Assembly: GCA_005779525.1 (NCBI GenBank) | Contig: SXIZ01000077.1 | Coordinates: 1 to 26,284, forward strand | DNA: 26,284 nucleotides | From: Methylococcaceae bacterium | GTDB lineage: Bacteria; Pseudomonadota; Gammaproteobacteria; Methylococcales; Methylomonadaceae | Direction of reading: 5' to 3' | In this document: positions 1-7,572 of the stretch, in pieces | How positions within the stretch are numbered: position 1 is the first letter of the stretch | Layout: each line of letters opens with the position of its first letter | The notes under the pieces: model-generated | What the model saw: only the letters and a program-made list of their open reading frames with translations | What the model was told of the DNA's origin: nothing | Databases searched by the model: none | Program-made: the position numbers and the translations under genes

Positions 1-477
1 GAGCAACAACTGCAGATTCAAGCCACATTGCTAAACTATTACGTAGAGCATATTGCTTGCTCCAGCCAGTTATATCCCGGAATGGCGACGACTCTAGCGA
101 CCATAGAACAAATAGGGCTTAAGTGGGGCGTCATCACCAATAAAAAACAACGTTTCACCCTGCCGTTGATGCATGCGTTAAATCTCAGTCAGCGATCCGC
201 CTGTATCATCAGCGGCGATAGCACCCAATTTAGCAAGCCGCATGCTATGCCGATGTTAGCGGGGTGCACTGCTGCGGGTGTTGCAGCCGAGGAATGTGTA
301 TATATAGGTGACGCTAGTCACGATATCGCTGCTGGTCGGGGCGTACACATGAAAACCCTGGCGGCAACTTATGGCTTTTTACACGCTAGCGATATGCCAG
401 AAACCTGGGGCGCAGATGCCCTAGTTGCTTCACCTGCAGAAATTACCGACTGGATAAACACCACTTTATGTCATTGA
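1..477 (+). CDS. mupP: HAD-family phosphatase (MupP/Gph type), 3' part only
   Basis: This is the C-terminal 158 residues of a phosphoglycolate-phosphatase-like HAD hydrolase. The frame is open from base 1, so the gene begins outside the window and the TTG at 28 is not a start. HAD motif II is seen as GVITNK, motif III as the Lys of SKPH, and motif IV as IGDASHD. The N-terminal motif I (DxDxT) lies outside the window. Family members next to yciK are usually MupP, the N-acetylmuramate 6-phosphate phosphatase of cell-wall recycling, and the KPH and YxGDAxxDI blocks fit that group. Annotation as generic Gph is the alternative. The stop TGA overlaps the start of yciK by 10 bases, so the two are probably translationally coupled. 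Confidence 0.85.
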   Translation, partial: EQQLQIQATLLNYYVEHIACSSQLYPGMATTLATIEQIGLKWGVITNKKQRFTLPLMHALNLSQRSACIISGDSTQFSKPHAMPMLAGCTAAGVAAEECVYIGDASHDIAAGRGVHMKTLAATYGFLHASDMPETWGADALVASPAEITDWINTTLCH

Positions 478-1196
478 GTAAAAAAGTTTTTTTAATTACA
501 GGTGCGGGTGGCGGCTTAGGTCGAATTGCGGCCGTCACTTTGGCACAGCAGGGTGCAGAAGTCATCTTATTAGACAAAAGTATTCCTCAACTCGAAAAAA
601 CCTATGATGCCATTATTGCGGCACATGGAGCGACGCCGAATATGTACCCGTTTGATTTAGCGGGCGCCAATGAACAAGATTATTATGAACTCGCAGAACG
701 AATTCAGACGCACTTCGGTGCACTCCATGGTTTATTGCATTCTGCGACCGATATAAAAGCATTCACACCGCTAAGCTGCCTGAGTACCCGAGACTGGGGC
801 AACAGTTTAAACGTCAATCTGAATGCCCCGTTTTTATTATGTCAGGTGTTATGTCCGCTACTGGAACAAAGTGAGCATGCGAGTATTGTGTTTACTTTAG
901 ATTCCGCGGTACTTGCAGCACCTGCCTACGCCAGTGCTTATGGCGTTGCTAAGGCTGGCCTGCAAGCTTTGGCGCATATTTTAGCGGCTGAGCATGAAGG
1001 CGCTGGCAAAATTCGAGTGAATTGCCTTATACCAGGCCCCGTAGATTCTCCCCTGCGTAAACGCACTTTTCCTGGCGAGGACAAAAGCAAACTTCCCGAC
1101 CCTGCCAGTTTGGCACCCATTTACCTCTACTTATTCAGCGCAGCCAGTCTTGGCATTACGGGTCAAACCATAGACGCGCGTACATTTCATTTATAA
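468..1196 (+). CDS. yciK: YciK-family short-chain dehydrogenase/reductase
   Basis: This 242-residue protein is a classical Rossmann-fold oxidoreductase. The nucleotide-binding loop TGAGGGLG is at residues 11-18, the catalytic Ser at 146 and the YxxxK pair at Tyr158 and Lys162. It matches the YciK group of SDRs through the C-terminal P-x-ED-x-x-KL and the Y-L-Y-L-F segment with a GQT-x-DA end. The usual NNAG or HNAG element after beta-4 reads HSAT (91-94), so the normal Asn is missing. The substrate of YciK proteins is not firmly established. The start ATG lies inside the mupP 3' end, and sufT follows 4 bases after the stop, so this is one transcription unit. Confidence 0.9.
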   Translation: MSLSKKVFLITGAGGGLGRIAAVTLAQQGAEVILLDKSIPQLEKTYDAIIAAHGATPNMYPFDLAGANEQDYYELAERIQTHFGALHGLLHSATDIKAFTPLSCLSTRDWGNSLNVNLNAPFLLCQVLCPLLEQSEHASIVFTLDSAVLAAPAYASAYGVAKAGLQALAHILAAEHEGAGKIRVNCLIPGPVDSPLRKRTFPGEDKSKLPDPASLAPIYLYLFSAASLGITGQTIDARTFHL

Positions 1197-1200
1197 CATT

Positions 1201-1749
1201 ATGGCAGAAAGAGAACGTATTACGCTCACCCGAGAAGTCAACATTGTCACCATTCCTGATGGCAATCATGGCACCCTACCTAAAGGTCACGAAGTCATGG
1301 TGCACCAGTCTTTAGGAAATAACTATACCGTCATCACCGAATACGGACATATGGTGCAAATATCTGGATTAGATGCCGATGCTCTGGGCAAAGAGGTGCA
1401 CGAATTAAAAACCTTAGTTGCCGAGACCACTGCCCAGGCGGTGGAAAAAAACTGCTGGGAAGTGATGCGCACCGTCTACGATCCAGAAATACCAGTCAAT
1501 ATTGTGGATCTAGGCTTAGTGTATTATTGCTCAGTGACACCCATCAGCTCTAATGAAAATGAAGTCCATATTCAAATGACGCTGACGGCTCCCGGATGTG
1601 GTATGGGCCCGATGATCCAAGGAGATGTCGAAAAAAATATTCGTGCGCTACCTGGGGTCGCCCGCGTCAATGTCGAAATTGTGCTAGATCCACCCTGGTC
1701 GCGCGATATGATGTCAGAAGTGGCACTCGTCCAGTTGGGCTTGTACTAA
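1201..1749 (+). CDS. sufT: Putative Fe-S cluster assembly protein SufT (MIP18/DUF59 domain)
   Basis: This 182-residue protein has a short beta-rich N-terminal part (about 1-70) followed by a MIP18/DUF59 domain (about 80-180). The DPEIP element is at 94-98, followed by VDLGLVY. The conserved reactive Cys is at 133 in the TAPGCGMG block. This two-part architecture is typical of the proteins named SufT, which are cytosolic auxiliary factors for maturing Fe-S proteins. No suf or isc genes are in the window, so this copy is separate from the main assembly operon. It starts 4 bases after yciK and ends 6 bases before the next gene. The Fe-S enzyme hemN lies further along, but no direct link can be shown. 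Confidence 0.88.
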   Translation: MAERERITLTREVNIVTIPDGNHGTLPKGHEVMVHQSLGNNYTVITEYGHMVQISGLDADALGKEVHELKTLVAETTAQAVEKNCWEVMRTVYDPEIPVNIVDLGLVYYCSVTPISSNENEVHIQMTLTAPGCGMGPMIQGDVEKNIRALPGVARVNVEIVLDPPWSRDMMSEVALVQLGLY

Positions 1750-1755
1750 GACTTA

Positions 1756-2682
1756 ATGCACACGCAGCCATTTAGTTTTGATCAAATACATATTGAAGTT
1801 GCACGTAATGCAACCGACGACTTCAATCTATTTCATGATAAACACAAATGGCTGCAGGTCACCCACAATCCCTTTAAAGGTCCCATCGTCTTAGGGTTTC
1901 AGCTAAATACCCTGATTGAATACCAAATGCGCTTATACCGCGAAGCTCAGCATGAAGATCGCATTATTGCTGAAAATAATTTACGTTATAGTAATTATCA
2001 AATCACCTTCGTCAACGCAGTTCGCCCACAAAGCAATATTTATTTGGAAATCAAAAAAACCCTAATTACCACCATCCCCGAATTATCCCTCGCCAATCGC
2101 ATTACCTTACGTTCTGACGGCAAAGTAGTTTTATTAGGCTTTAAAAAAGAATCCCAAGCCCCCTTATTTCTGGCAGACACCTCGTTTAAAGAGTTACCTG
2201 ATTTACACCCCCTCCCCGAGTGCAGCGTCGTCCCCAACACCGATTATTTTCTCAAACGCAAGATCATGAATAATGGGTGCGTGAAAAATTTCCTCTCGGG
2301 TTCGCTGGCAGAACCCTCGGATTATTTTGATGAACTCGCACATATCGCCCGTTATCCAGAAATTTTTCCTTGCAGCTTGAGCTCTGGCGCCTTACTCGAA
2401 AAAGCGCAATTAGAACACCATGATTTTAAAGCCAACCCTATGGTGTACACCTCTCATAATATCGCGATTGATCGCAGTGGCTTAAGCCAGCTTAAAAATA
2501 ACAGCACCTTACATATCCTGGTGCAGCAACAGCCAGAATCCAGTCTGAATACCTTAAATCATACCAATATCAAACTACGCACTTACCATTGCTATGGCTT
2601 ATTAGCAGATAATAGCGTGCTCTATCGGATGACCATGAATCTGGTGCCTTTAAAAGAAATTCTGAAAAATTTGAAAAAATAA
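1756..2682 (+). CDS. Uncharacterised MaoC-like hot-dog protein
   Basis: I do not recognise this 308-residue protein as a named family member. Its N-terminal third looks like a MaoC/R-hydratase hot-dog domain. The sequence DFNLFHD at residues 22-28 reproduces the D-x-N-x-x-H-x-D hydratase motif, and FKGPIVLGFQL at 40-50 resembles the following G-P-I-x-x-G helix, with Leu in place of the usual His. The C-terminal half (about 165-300) contains no second copy of the motif but could be a second hot-dog fold. No signal peptide or membrane segment is seen. The gene starts 6 bases after sufT and probably ends the operon. Acyl-thioester chemistry, or lipid or lipoate metabolism, is possible but unproven. 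The start has no clear Shine-Dalgarno sequence, suggesting coupled translation. Confidence 0.7.
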   Translation: MHTQPFSFDQIHIEVARNATDDFNLFHDKHKWLQVTHNPFKGPIVLGFQLNTLIEYQMRLYREAQHEDRIIAENNLRYSNYQITFVNAVRPQSNIYLEIKKTLITTIPELSLANRITLRSDGKVVLLGFKKESQAPLFLADTSFKELPDLHPLPECSVVPNTDYFLKRKIMNNGCVKNFLSGSLAEPSDYFDELAHIARYPEIFPCSLSSGALLEKAQLEHHDFKANPMVYTSHNIAIDRSGLSQLKNNSTLHILVQQQPESSLNTLNHTNIKLRTYHCYGLLADNSVLYRMTMNLVPLKEILKNLKK

Positions 2683-2762
2683 GCGGATTAGTGAATCTAA
2701 ATCCCAATACCACGCTTGCGTAAACAGTCGCGGTAGCCACCCATAAATCGCGTATTCCTCAG

Positions 2763-2768
2763 TATAAT
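2763..2768 (+). promoter_or_regulatory. Candidate -10 element upstream of mutS
   Basis: A perfect TATAAT lies 35 bases before the mutS start, in the 120-base gap after the hot-dog gene. No good TTGACA-like -35 sits 16-18 bases upstream, so the promoter is weak or activator-dependent, or the match is chance. No strong Shine-Dalgarno sequence precedes the mutS ATG. Confidence 0.35.
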
Positions 2769-2802
2769 GTCACCTTGATTCCTCGCTGATTTTCTAAACA
2801 CC

Positions 2803-5367
2803 ATGAGCCAAACCGAAACCTCCCATACCCCCATGATGCAGCAATATCTGCGCATCAAAGCCGAGCATCCGACTACGCTGTTGTTCTACCGGATGGGAGA
2901 TTTTTACGAATTATTTTTTGATGATGCCAAAAAAGCGGCACAGTTATTAGATATTACCTTAACCAGTCGCGGGCATTCAGCGGGAGCGCCGATTGCCATG
3001 GCCGGAATTCCCTATCATGCGGCGGAAAATTATATTGCCCGGCTACTGAAACAGGGGGAATCGGTTGCCATTTGCGAACAAATCGGCAACCCTGCAACCA
3101 GCAAAGGTCCTGTCGAACGCAAAGTCACGCGCATCGTCACACCGGGTACCGTCACGGACGAAGCCTTATTGGAAGATCGGAAAGATAATTTATTAGTCGC
3201 TTTTGCCGAGTGCGAGCAGCAATGGGGAATTGCGAGCCTAGACCTGAGCAGTGGGCGATTTATCGTGCAGCAAGTAAGCACTCGCGAGCAACTTAATAGC
3301 GAGTTGGAACGCTTAGATCCTGCGGAATTATTAGTCAGCGAAACCGACGCATTATTTAGCCAGTTCAAAAACCGTGCAGGCTTTTGCGCCCGCCCGCCGT
3401 GGCATTTTGAGCTAAGCAGTGCCACGCAATTAATACTTAAGCAATTTTCGGTACTGGATTTAAAAGGCTTTGGGTGTGAGCATTTAGCTGCGGCCGTGTG
3501 TGCTGCAGGCTGTTTATTACAATACATCAAAGATACCCAACAACATGCCCTCCCCCATATTCAGGGTATTCGAGTAGAACGGCAGGACAGCTGTATTTTA
3601 ATGGACGCCAGCAGTCGGCGTAATTTGGAATTAGATTTTCACCCGTCCGGGAAACTGAATTTCACCTTGTTTGGGGTTTTAGATCAGACCGCCAGTGCGA
3701 TGGGCAGCCGCTGCCTGCGGCGCTGGTTGCATCGCCCGCTGCGCGATCAAACTATCTTACAGAATCGTCATGCTGCCGTGGCGCAACTGTTGGACAGACA
3801 CTTATATCTGGATTTACAAACCTTATTACGCCAAGTTGGCGATATAGAACGCATTAGTGCCCGCATTGCGCTGAAATCAGCACGCCCTAGAGATTTAATC
3901 GTGCTACGCAATACCTTAGCGGTATTACCTGAAGTACAACATTGTCTGGCCGACAACGATAATCCTCGATTGCTGTTCCTCGCAGAGCATATTGGGGAGC
4001 ATCCAGAAATGTTGACGCTGTTACAACGCGCCATCGTCGAGAATCCCCCGGTGTTGATCCGCGATGGCGGCGTTATTGCGCCTGGTTACCATGCGCAATT
4101 AGATGAGCTGCGCGACCTCAGTGTCAACGCCGATCAGTTTTTATTAGATATGGAAACGCGTGAACGCGCCGCAACCGGGATAGCGCAATTAAAAATTCAA
4201 TATAACCGCGTGCATGGCTACTATATCGAAATTTCCAATCTACACGCGGCTAAAGTCCCCGTACATTACACCCGCAAACAAACTTTAAAAGGTGCGGAAC
4301 GCTATATTACGCCTGAACTTAAAGGCTTTGAGGATAAAGTCTTAAGTGCGCGCGACAAATCCCTAGGATTTGAAAAAGCCTTGTATGAGGCATTGTTAGA
4401 TAACTTGGGCGAGCAAGTCTCGCTGTTACAAAATTGTGCTGCCGCGCTAGCCGAATTGGATGTGTTAGTCAATTTTGCTGAACGTGCGGTCACCCTGGAT
4501 TTAGTGCAACCTGAGTTACAAGACAAATCCGGCATTCACATTGAGGGTGGTCGGCATATTGTGGTTGAGCAGGTTTCCAGAATGCCCTTTGTGGCGAATG
4601 ATTTAAAACTTTCGCAGCAGCGGCGCATGTTGATTATTACCGGACCCAATATGGGGGGTAAATCCACCTATATGCGTCAAGCGGCGCTGATTGTGATCCT
4701 GGCGCATATAGGCTGCTATGTTCCCGCGCAAAGCATGCGCTGTGGACCTATCGATCAGATTTTTACCCGTATTGGCGCTTCAGACGATCTTGCCAGTGGA
4801 CGTTCGACCTTTATGGTGGAAATGTCTGAAACTGCGAATATCTTGCATAATGCAACCTGCAACAGCTTAATTTTGATGGATGAAATTGGGCGGGGCACCA
4901 GCACCTTTGATGGCTTGTCGCTGGCCTGGGCCTGCGCCGAATATTTAGCCAAACACACTAAAGCTTACACGCTGTTTGCGACCCACTATTTTGAATTAAC
5001 CCTGCTGGCCGAAGAGTTGCGTAGCATTCACAATGTGCATTTAGACGCTAAGGAACACGGAGATAAGATTATTTTTTTACATGGGGTCAAAGACGGTCCC
5101 GCCAACCAAAGCTATGGCTTACAAGTCGCGGCCTTAGCGGGTTTACCGAAAGTGGTGATTGAACAAGCGAAAACCAAATTACAGCATTTAGAGCAACTCG
5201 CGCATCGCGAACAACAAATTGAATCTAAAAGTGGGCAACGGGATCTGTTTAGTGATATTGAACATCACCCAGCGGTATGCGTCTTAGCCGAAATTAATCC
5301 GGATACCACAACGCCACGCGATGCCTTAGCGTTACTGTATCGGCTAAAAAGTCTAGTTAAAAATTAA
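2803..5367 (+). CDS. mutS: DNA mismatch repair protein MutS
   Basis: MutS binds mismatches and small loops and starts methyl-directed repair with MutL. At 854 residues it is almost exactly the length of the E. coli protein. The mismatch-reading Phe-x-Glu is at 34-36 in GDFYELF. The connector, core and clamp domains follow (about 120-560), and the ATPase domain has its Walker A GPNMGGKST at 614-622. The signature helix (GRSTFMVEM), the Walker B LILMDEIGRGTS and the FATHYFEL switch are all present. The C-terminal tail continues to the end as in full-length MutS, so the gene looks intact. It runs opposite to the TonB receptor gene, and the two stop codons overlap by 11 bases, with no room for a separate terminator between them. 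Confidence 0.98.
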   Translation: MSQTETSHTPMMQQYLRIKAEHPTTLLFYRMGDFYELFFDDAKKAAQLLDITLTSRGHSAGAPIAMAGIPYHAAENYIARLLKQGESVAICEQIGNPATSKGPVERKVTRIVTPGTVTDEALLEDRKDNLLVAFAECEQQWGIASLDLSSGRFIVQQVSTREQLNSELERLDPAELLVSETDALFSQFKNRAGFCARPPWHFELSSATQLILKQFSVLDLKGFGCEHLAAAVCAAGCLLQYIKDTQQHALPHIQGIRVERQDSCILMDASSRRNLELDFHPSGKLNFTLFGVLDQTASAMGSRCLRRWLHRPLRDQTILQNRHAAVAQLLDRHLYLDLQTLLRQVGDIERISARIALKSARPRDLIVLRNTLAVLPEVQHCLADNDNPRLLFLAEHIGEHPEMLTLLQRAIVENPPVLIRDGGVIAPGYHAQLDELRDLSVNADQFLLDMETRERAATGIAQLKIQYNRVHGYYIEISNLHAAKVPVHYTRKQTLKGAERYITPELKGFEDKVLSARDKSLGFEKALYEALLDNLGEQVSLLQNCAAALAELDVLVNFAERAVTLDLVQPELQDKSGIHIEGGRHIVVEQVSRMPFVANDLKLSQQRRMLIITGPNMGGKSTYMRQAALIVILAHIGCYVPAQSMRCGPIDQIFTRIGASDDLASGRSTFMVEMSETANILHNATCNSLILMDEIGRGTSTFDGLSLAWACAEYLAKHTKAYTLFATHYFELTLLAEELRSIHNVHLDAKEHGDKIIFLHGVKDGPANQSYGLQVAALAGLPKVVIEQAKTKLQHLEQLAHREQQIESKSGQRDLFSDIEHHPAVCVLAEINPDTTTPRDALALLYRLKSLVKN

Positions 5368-7504
5368 TCGACGCTTCAAAGTAAAAACTTCGTCCGGGCA
5401 TAGGAATATTTTCCGGAATTTGGATATTAGCCAATTCGACATACTGCGTATTAAAGGCATTACGCAGTGAGGCTGCTACATTGACCTGCCCAAATAATTT
5501 TTTGCCGCGCACGATAAAGTCGAAGGTTTGGTAATCATTCAATGGCCGAACATCATTCTGCTCCCTGCCCCGTCCGGCGATCCAATTCAGCTGCGATTGT
5601 AATTGCCACTGCGGTAAAAACTTCCAAATGGCCGCAAAATACACATGATGTTCTGGGACACCTGCAGGTCTGCGTCCTGCAATCGAACTATGAGCGGTTT
5701 GCCAAGCGTAATTCCCCAGGACATTCCACTGCTCATTGAACTGCCAGTTCCACTCAAATTCACTGCCATACCCTTCCTGTGAATTAGAATTTTGAAAGCT
5801 CAGGGTTGCGCGGCCTTTGTCGGGCATTAAATCGATAAAATCTTCTAATTTATAAAAGTAAAGATTGGCCGCTAAGCGTAAGGTCGACACGGGACGATAA
5901 TCTATTGCCCATTCAACGGTATTGATCGTTTCCGGGCTCAAATTCGCATTTCCCAAGCGTAATGGATTGTTAGTACTATATAACTCGGTAAAGCTAGGGG
6001 CGCGAAATGCTCGACCATATAACCATTTGCTGGTAAGTTGCTCATTGATGTTCCACACTAACGCCACTCGCGGATTAAGGGTATGCCCAAAATCTGAATA
6101 AAAATCATAGCGTAAGCCCGTGGTTAATTGCCAGTTAGGTGCAATTTGCCATTCATCTTGCGCTGCTAAGGACCACACCGAACGATTACTATCGGGTAAA
6201 GACACATTAGGGGTATTGGTTAAGTCAACTAATTGACCATTAATAACATTGATTTGTGGCCGGGGTAATAAGCTACCTGCTTGAATAGCCCCCATACCGA
6301 TATTGGTAGCAAATCTCGCGGTGACTTGTTCGTAACGATAACTGGTATTGACGCGCAACAGATGCTCGGCTAACCCTTGATAGACTAGGCCCAACTCCAG
6401 AGTCGGCACATCCACTTGTCGCCCAAGAAAATTACGCACCCCGTCAGGAAATTTGGCTAAAGCCGACCAATTGTTAAAGCGTATATTGCCATCAGGGGCG
6501 ATAGGTAAGATGGCATTATTAGGAAATACCTGAAACAAGGCATCAAAATCAGCGTGCAGATGACTCATATGTGCCCATAATTGCCAATTTTGAAATAAGT
6601 CTTCAGTGGAATAACGTACATCGCCGACAAATTGTTGTACATTCGCTCGGCCACTCGGATCCAATGCCCCGCCCGCCCCGGCACGCGTACTACCATTAAT
6701 GCCATTAAAACCCCATAATCCAATGTCCCAATGCTTACGTTGCAAACTTAAACGCCCTTGGATGGATTCATAGCGAGTATTCAAAGCACCCGGTGCGAGT
6801 GAGGCTTGGGTTCCAAATTGCGCATCAATCACACTTTGGCGATCCTGCTGTAAAATTCGCTGATCATCACCTTGGGTATGTTGATATTGGAAACTGCTTG
6901 CCACCTTCCAGGCCCCATGTTCTCCGCCGTATTGTCCCCAACCACTCTGAGTATCCCAATTGCCCAAACGCACCCCCGTGGTTACACCAGGCATGTCCTC
7001 GGCTTTTTTGGTAATAATATTGATCACGCCCGCAAAGGCATCCGCGCCGTATAGAGCAGAACCCGGACCACGGATCACTTCAATGCGTTGAATGCCTTCT
7101 AAGGACAGTTCGATACCAGTAAGTAACGAGCCTAAAAACGGTGTCGTAATTCGCGTGCCGTCGAGCAAGATTAATAGTTCAGAGTTAGTCGCATTCTGAA
7201 TACCGCGAACACTGTATTGATAATCGCCACTTAACACCTGAATGCCTGCATGCATCCCTGGAATAGTTTCCAACACTTCGTGTAATTCGGTCGCGCCCAT
7301 GGATTTAATTTGCTCGGCGGTAATTACGCTGGTGACCGAGGCTGATTCGCTGACGGATTTTGGGGTACCACTGGCAATACTGATAGGCATAAGTGCCAGT
7401 TCCGCAGGGGACATCGCGAAGTAATTTTCAACTTTACTGTCCGCACTCGTCGTTTGGGTTCTTAAAAACAACAAACACAACAAAAAATACCCACTAGATT
7501 TCAT
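5357..7504 (-). CDS. TonB-dependent outer-membrane receptor
   Basis: This 715-residue protein has a Sec signal peptide (about 1-21), a short linker with a SASK-type element (SIASGTPK), a plug domain (about 50-160) and a 22-strand-type beta-barrel ending in Asn-Phe, the terminal aromatic used by the BAM machinery. Plug landmarks are SVRGIQN, LLDGTRI, IEVIRGPGSALYGADAFAGVINIITKK. The barrel has typical YG..FRAPSF.ELY and GYGSEFEW segments. The substrate cannot be told, and no siderophore, cobalamin or sugar genes are near. It lies 68 bases downstream of the GGDEF-EAL gene and on the same strand as it and the yfiR-like gene, with no evident terminator, so it is probably the last gene of that operon. 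Receptors of this SASK-type group are often found beside YfiR-family genes. Confidence 0.93.
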   Translation of the reverse strand: MKSSGYFLLCLLFLRTQTTSADSKVENYFAMSPAELALMPISIASGTPKSVSESASVTSVITAEQIKSMGATELHEVLETIPGMHAGIQVLSGDYQYSVRGIQNATNSELLILLDGTRITTPFLGSLLTGIELSLEGIQRIEVIRGPGSALYGADAFAGVINIITKKAEDMPGVTTGVRLGNWDTQSGWGQYGGEHGAWKVASSFQYQHTQGDDQRILQQDRQSVIDAQFGTQASLAPGALNTRYESIQGRLSLQRKHWDIGLWGFNGINGSTRAGAGGALDPSGRANVQQFVGDVRYSTEDLFQNWQLWAHMSHLHADFDALFQVFPNNAILPIAPDGNIRFNNWSALAKFPDGVRNFLGRQVDVPTLELGLVYQGLAEHLLRVNTSYRYEQVTARFATNIGMGAIQAGSLLPRPQINVINGQLVDLTNTPNVSLPDSNRSVWSLAAQDEWQIAPNWQLTTGLRYDFYSDFGHTLNPRVALVWNINEQLTSKWLYGRAFRAPSFTELYSTNNPLRLGNANLSPETINTVEWAIDYRPVSTLRLAANLYFYKLEDFIDLMPDKGRATLSFQNSNSQEGYGSEFEWNWQFNEQWNVLGNYAWQTAHSSIAGRRPAGVPEHHVYFAAIWKFLPQWQLQSQLNWIAGRGREQNDVRPLNDYQTFDFIVRGKKLFGQVNVAASLRNAFNTQYVELANIQIPENIPMPGRSFYFEASINF

Positions 7505-7572
7505 GACTCAATACCAATCAACGTGTATTTAAACGAGTTCAGGCAAAAAAAGTAAATCATGACTGCTCCAAC

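Noticed and set aside
3030..3530. 166-residue open frame opposite mutS
   Set aside because: It lies inside the connector-domain coding part of mutS and reflects its codon pattern; no family is seen.
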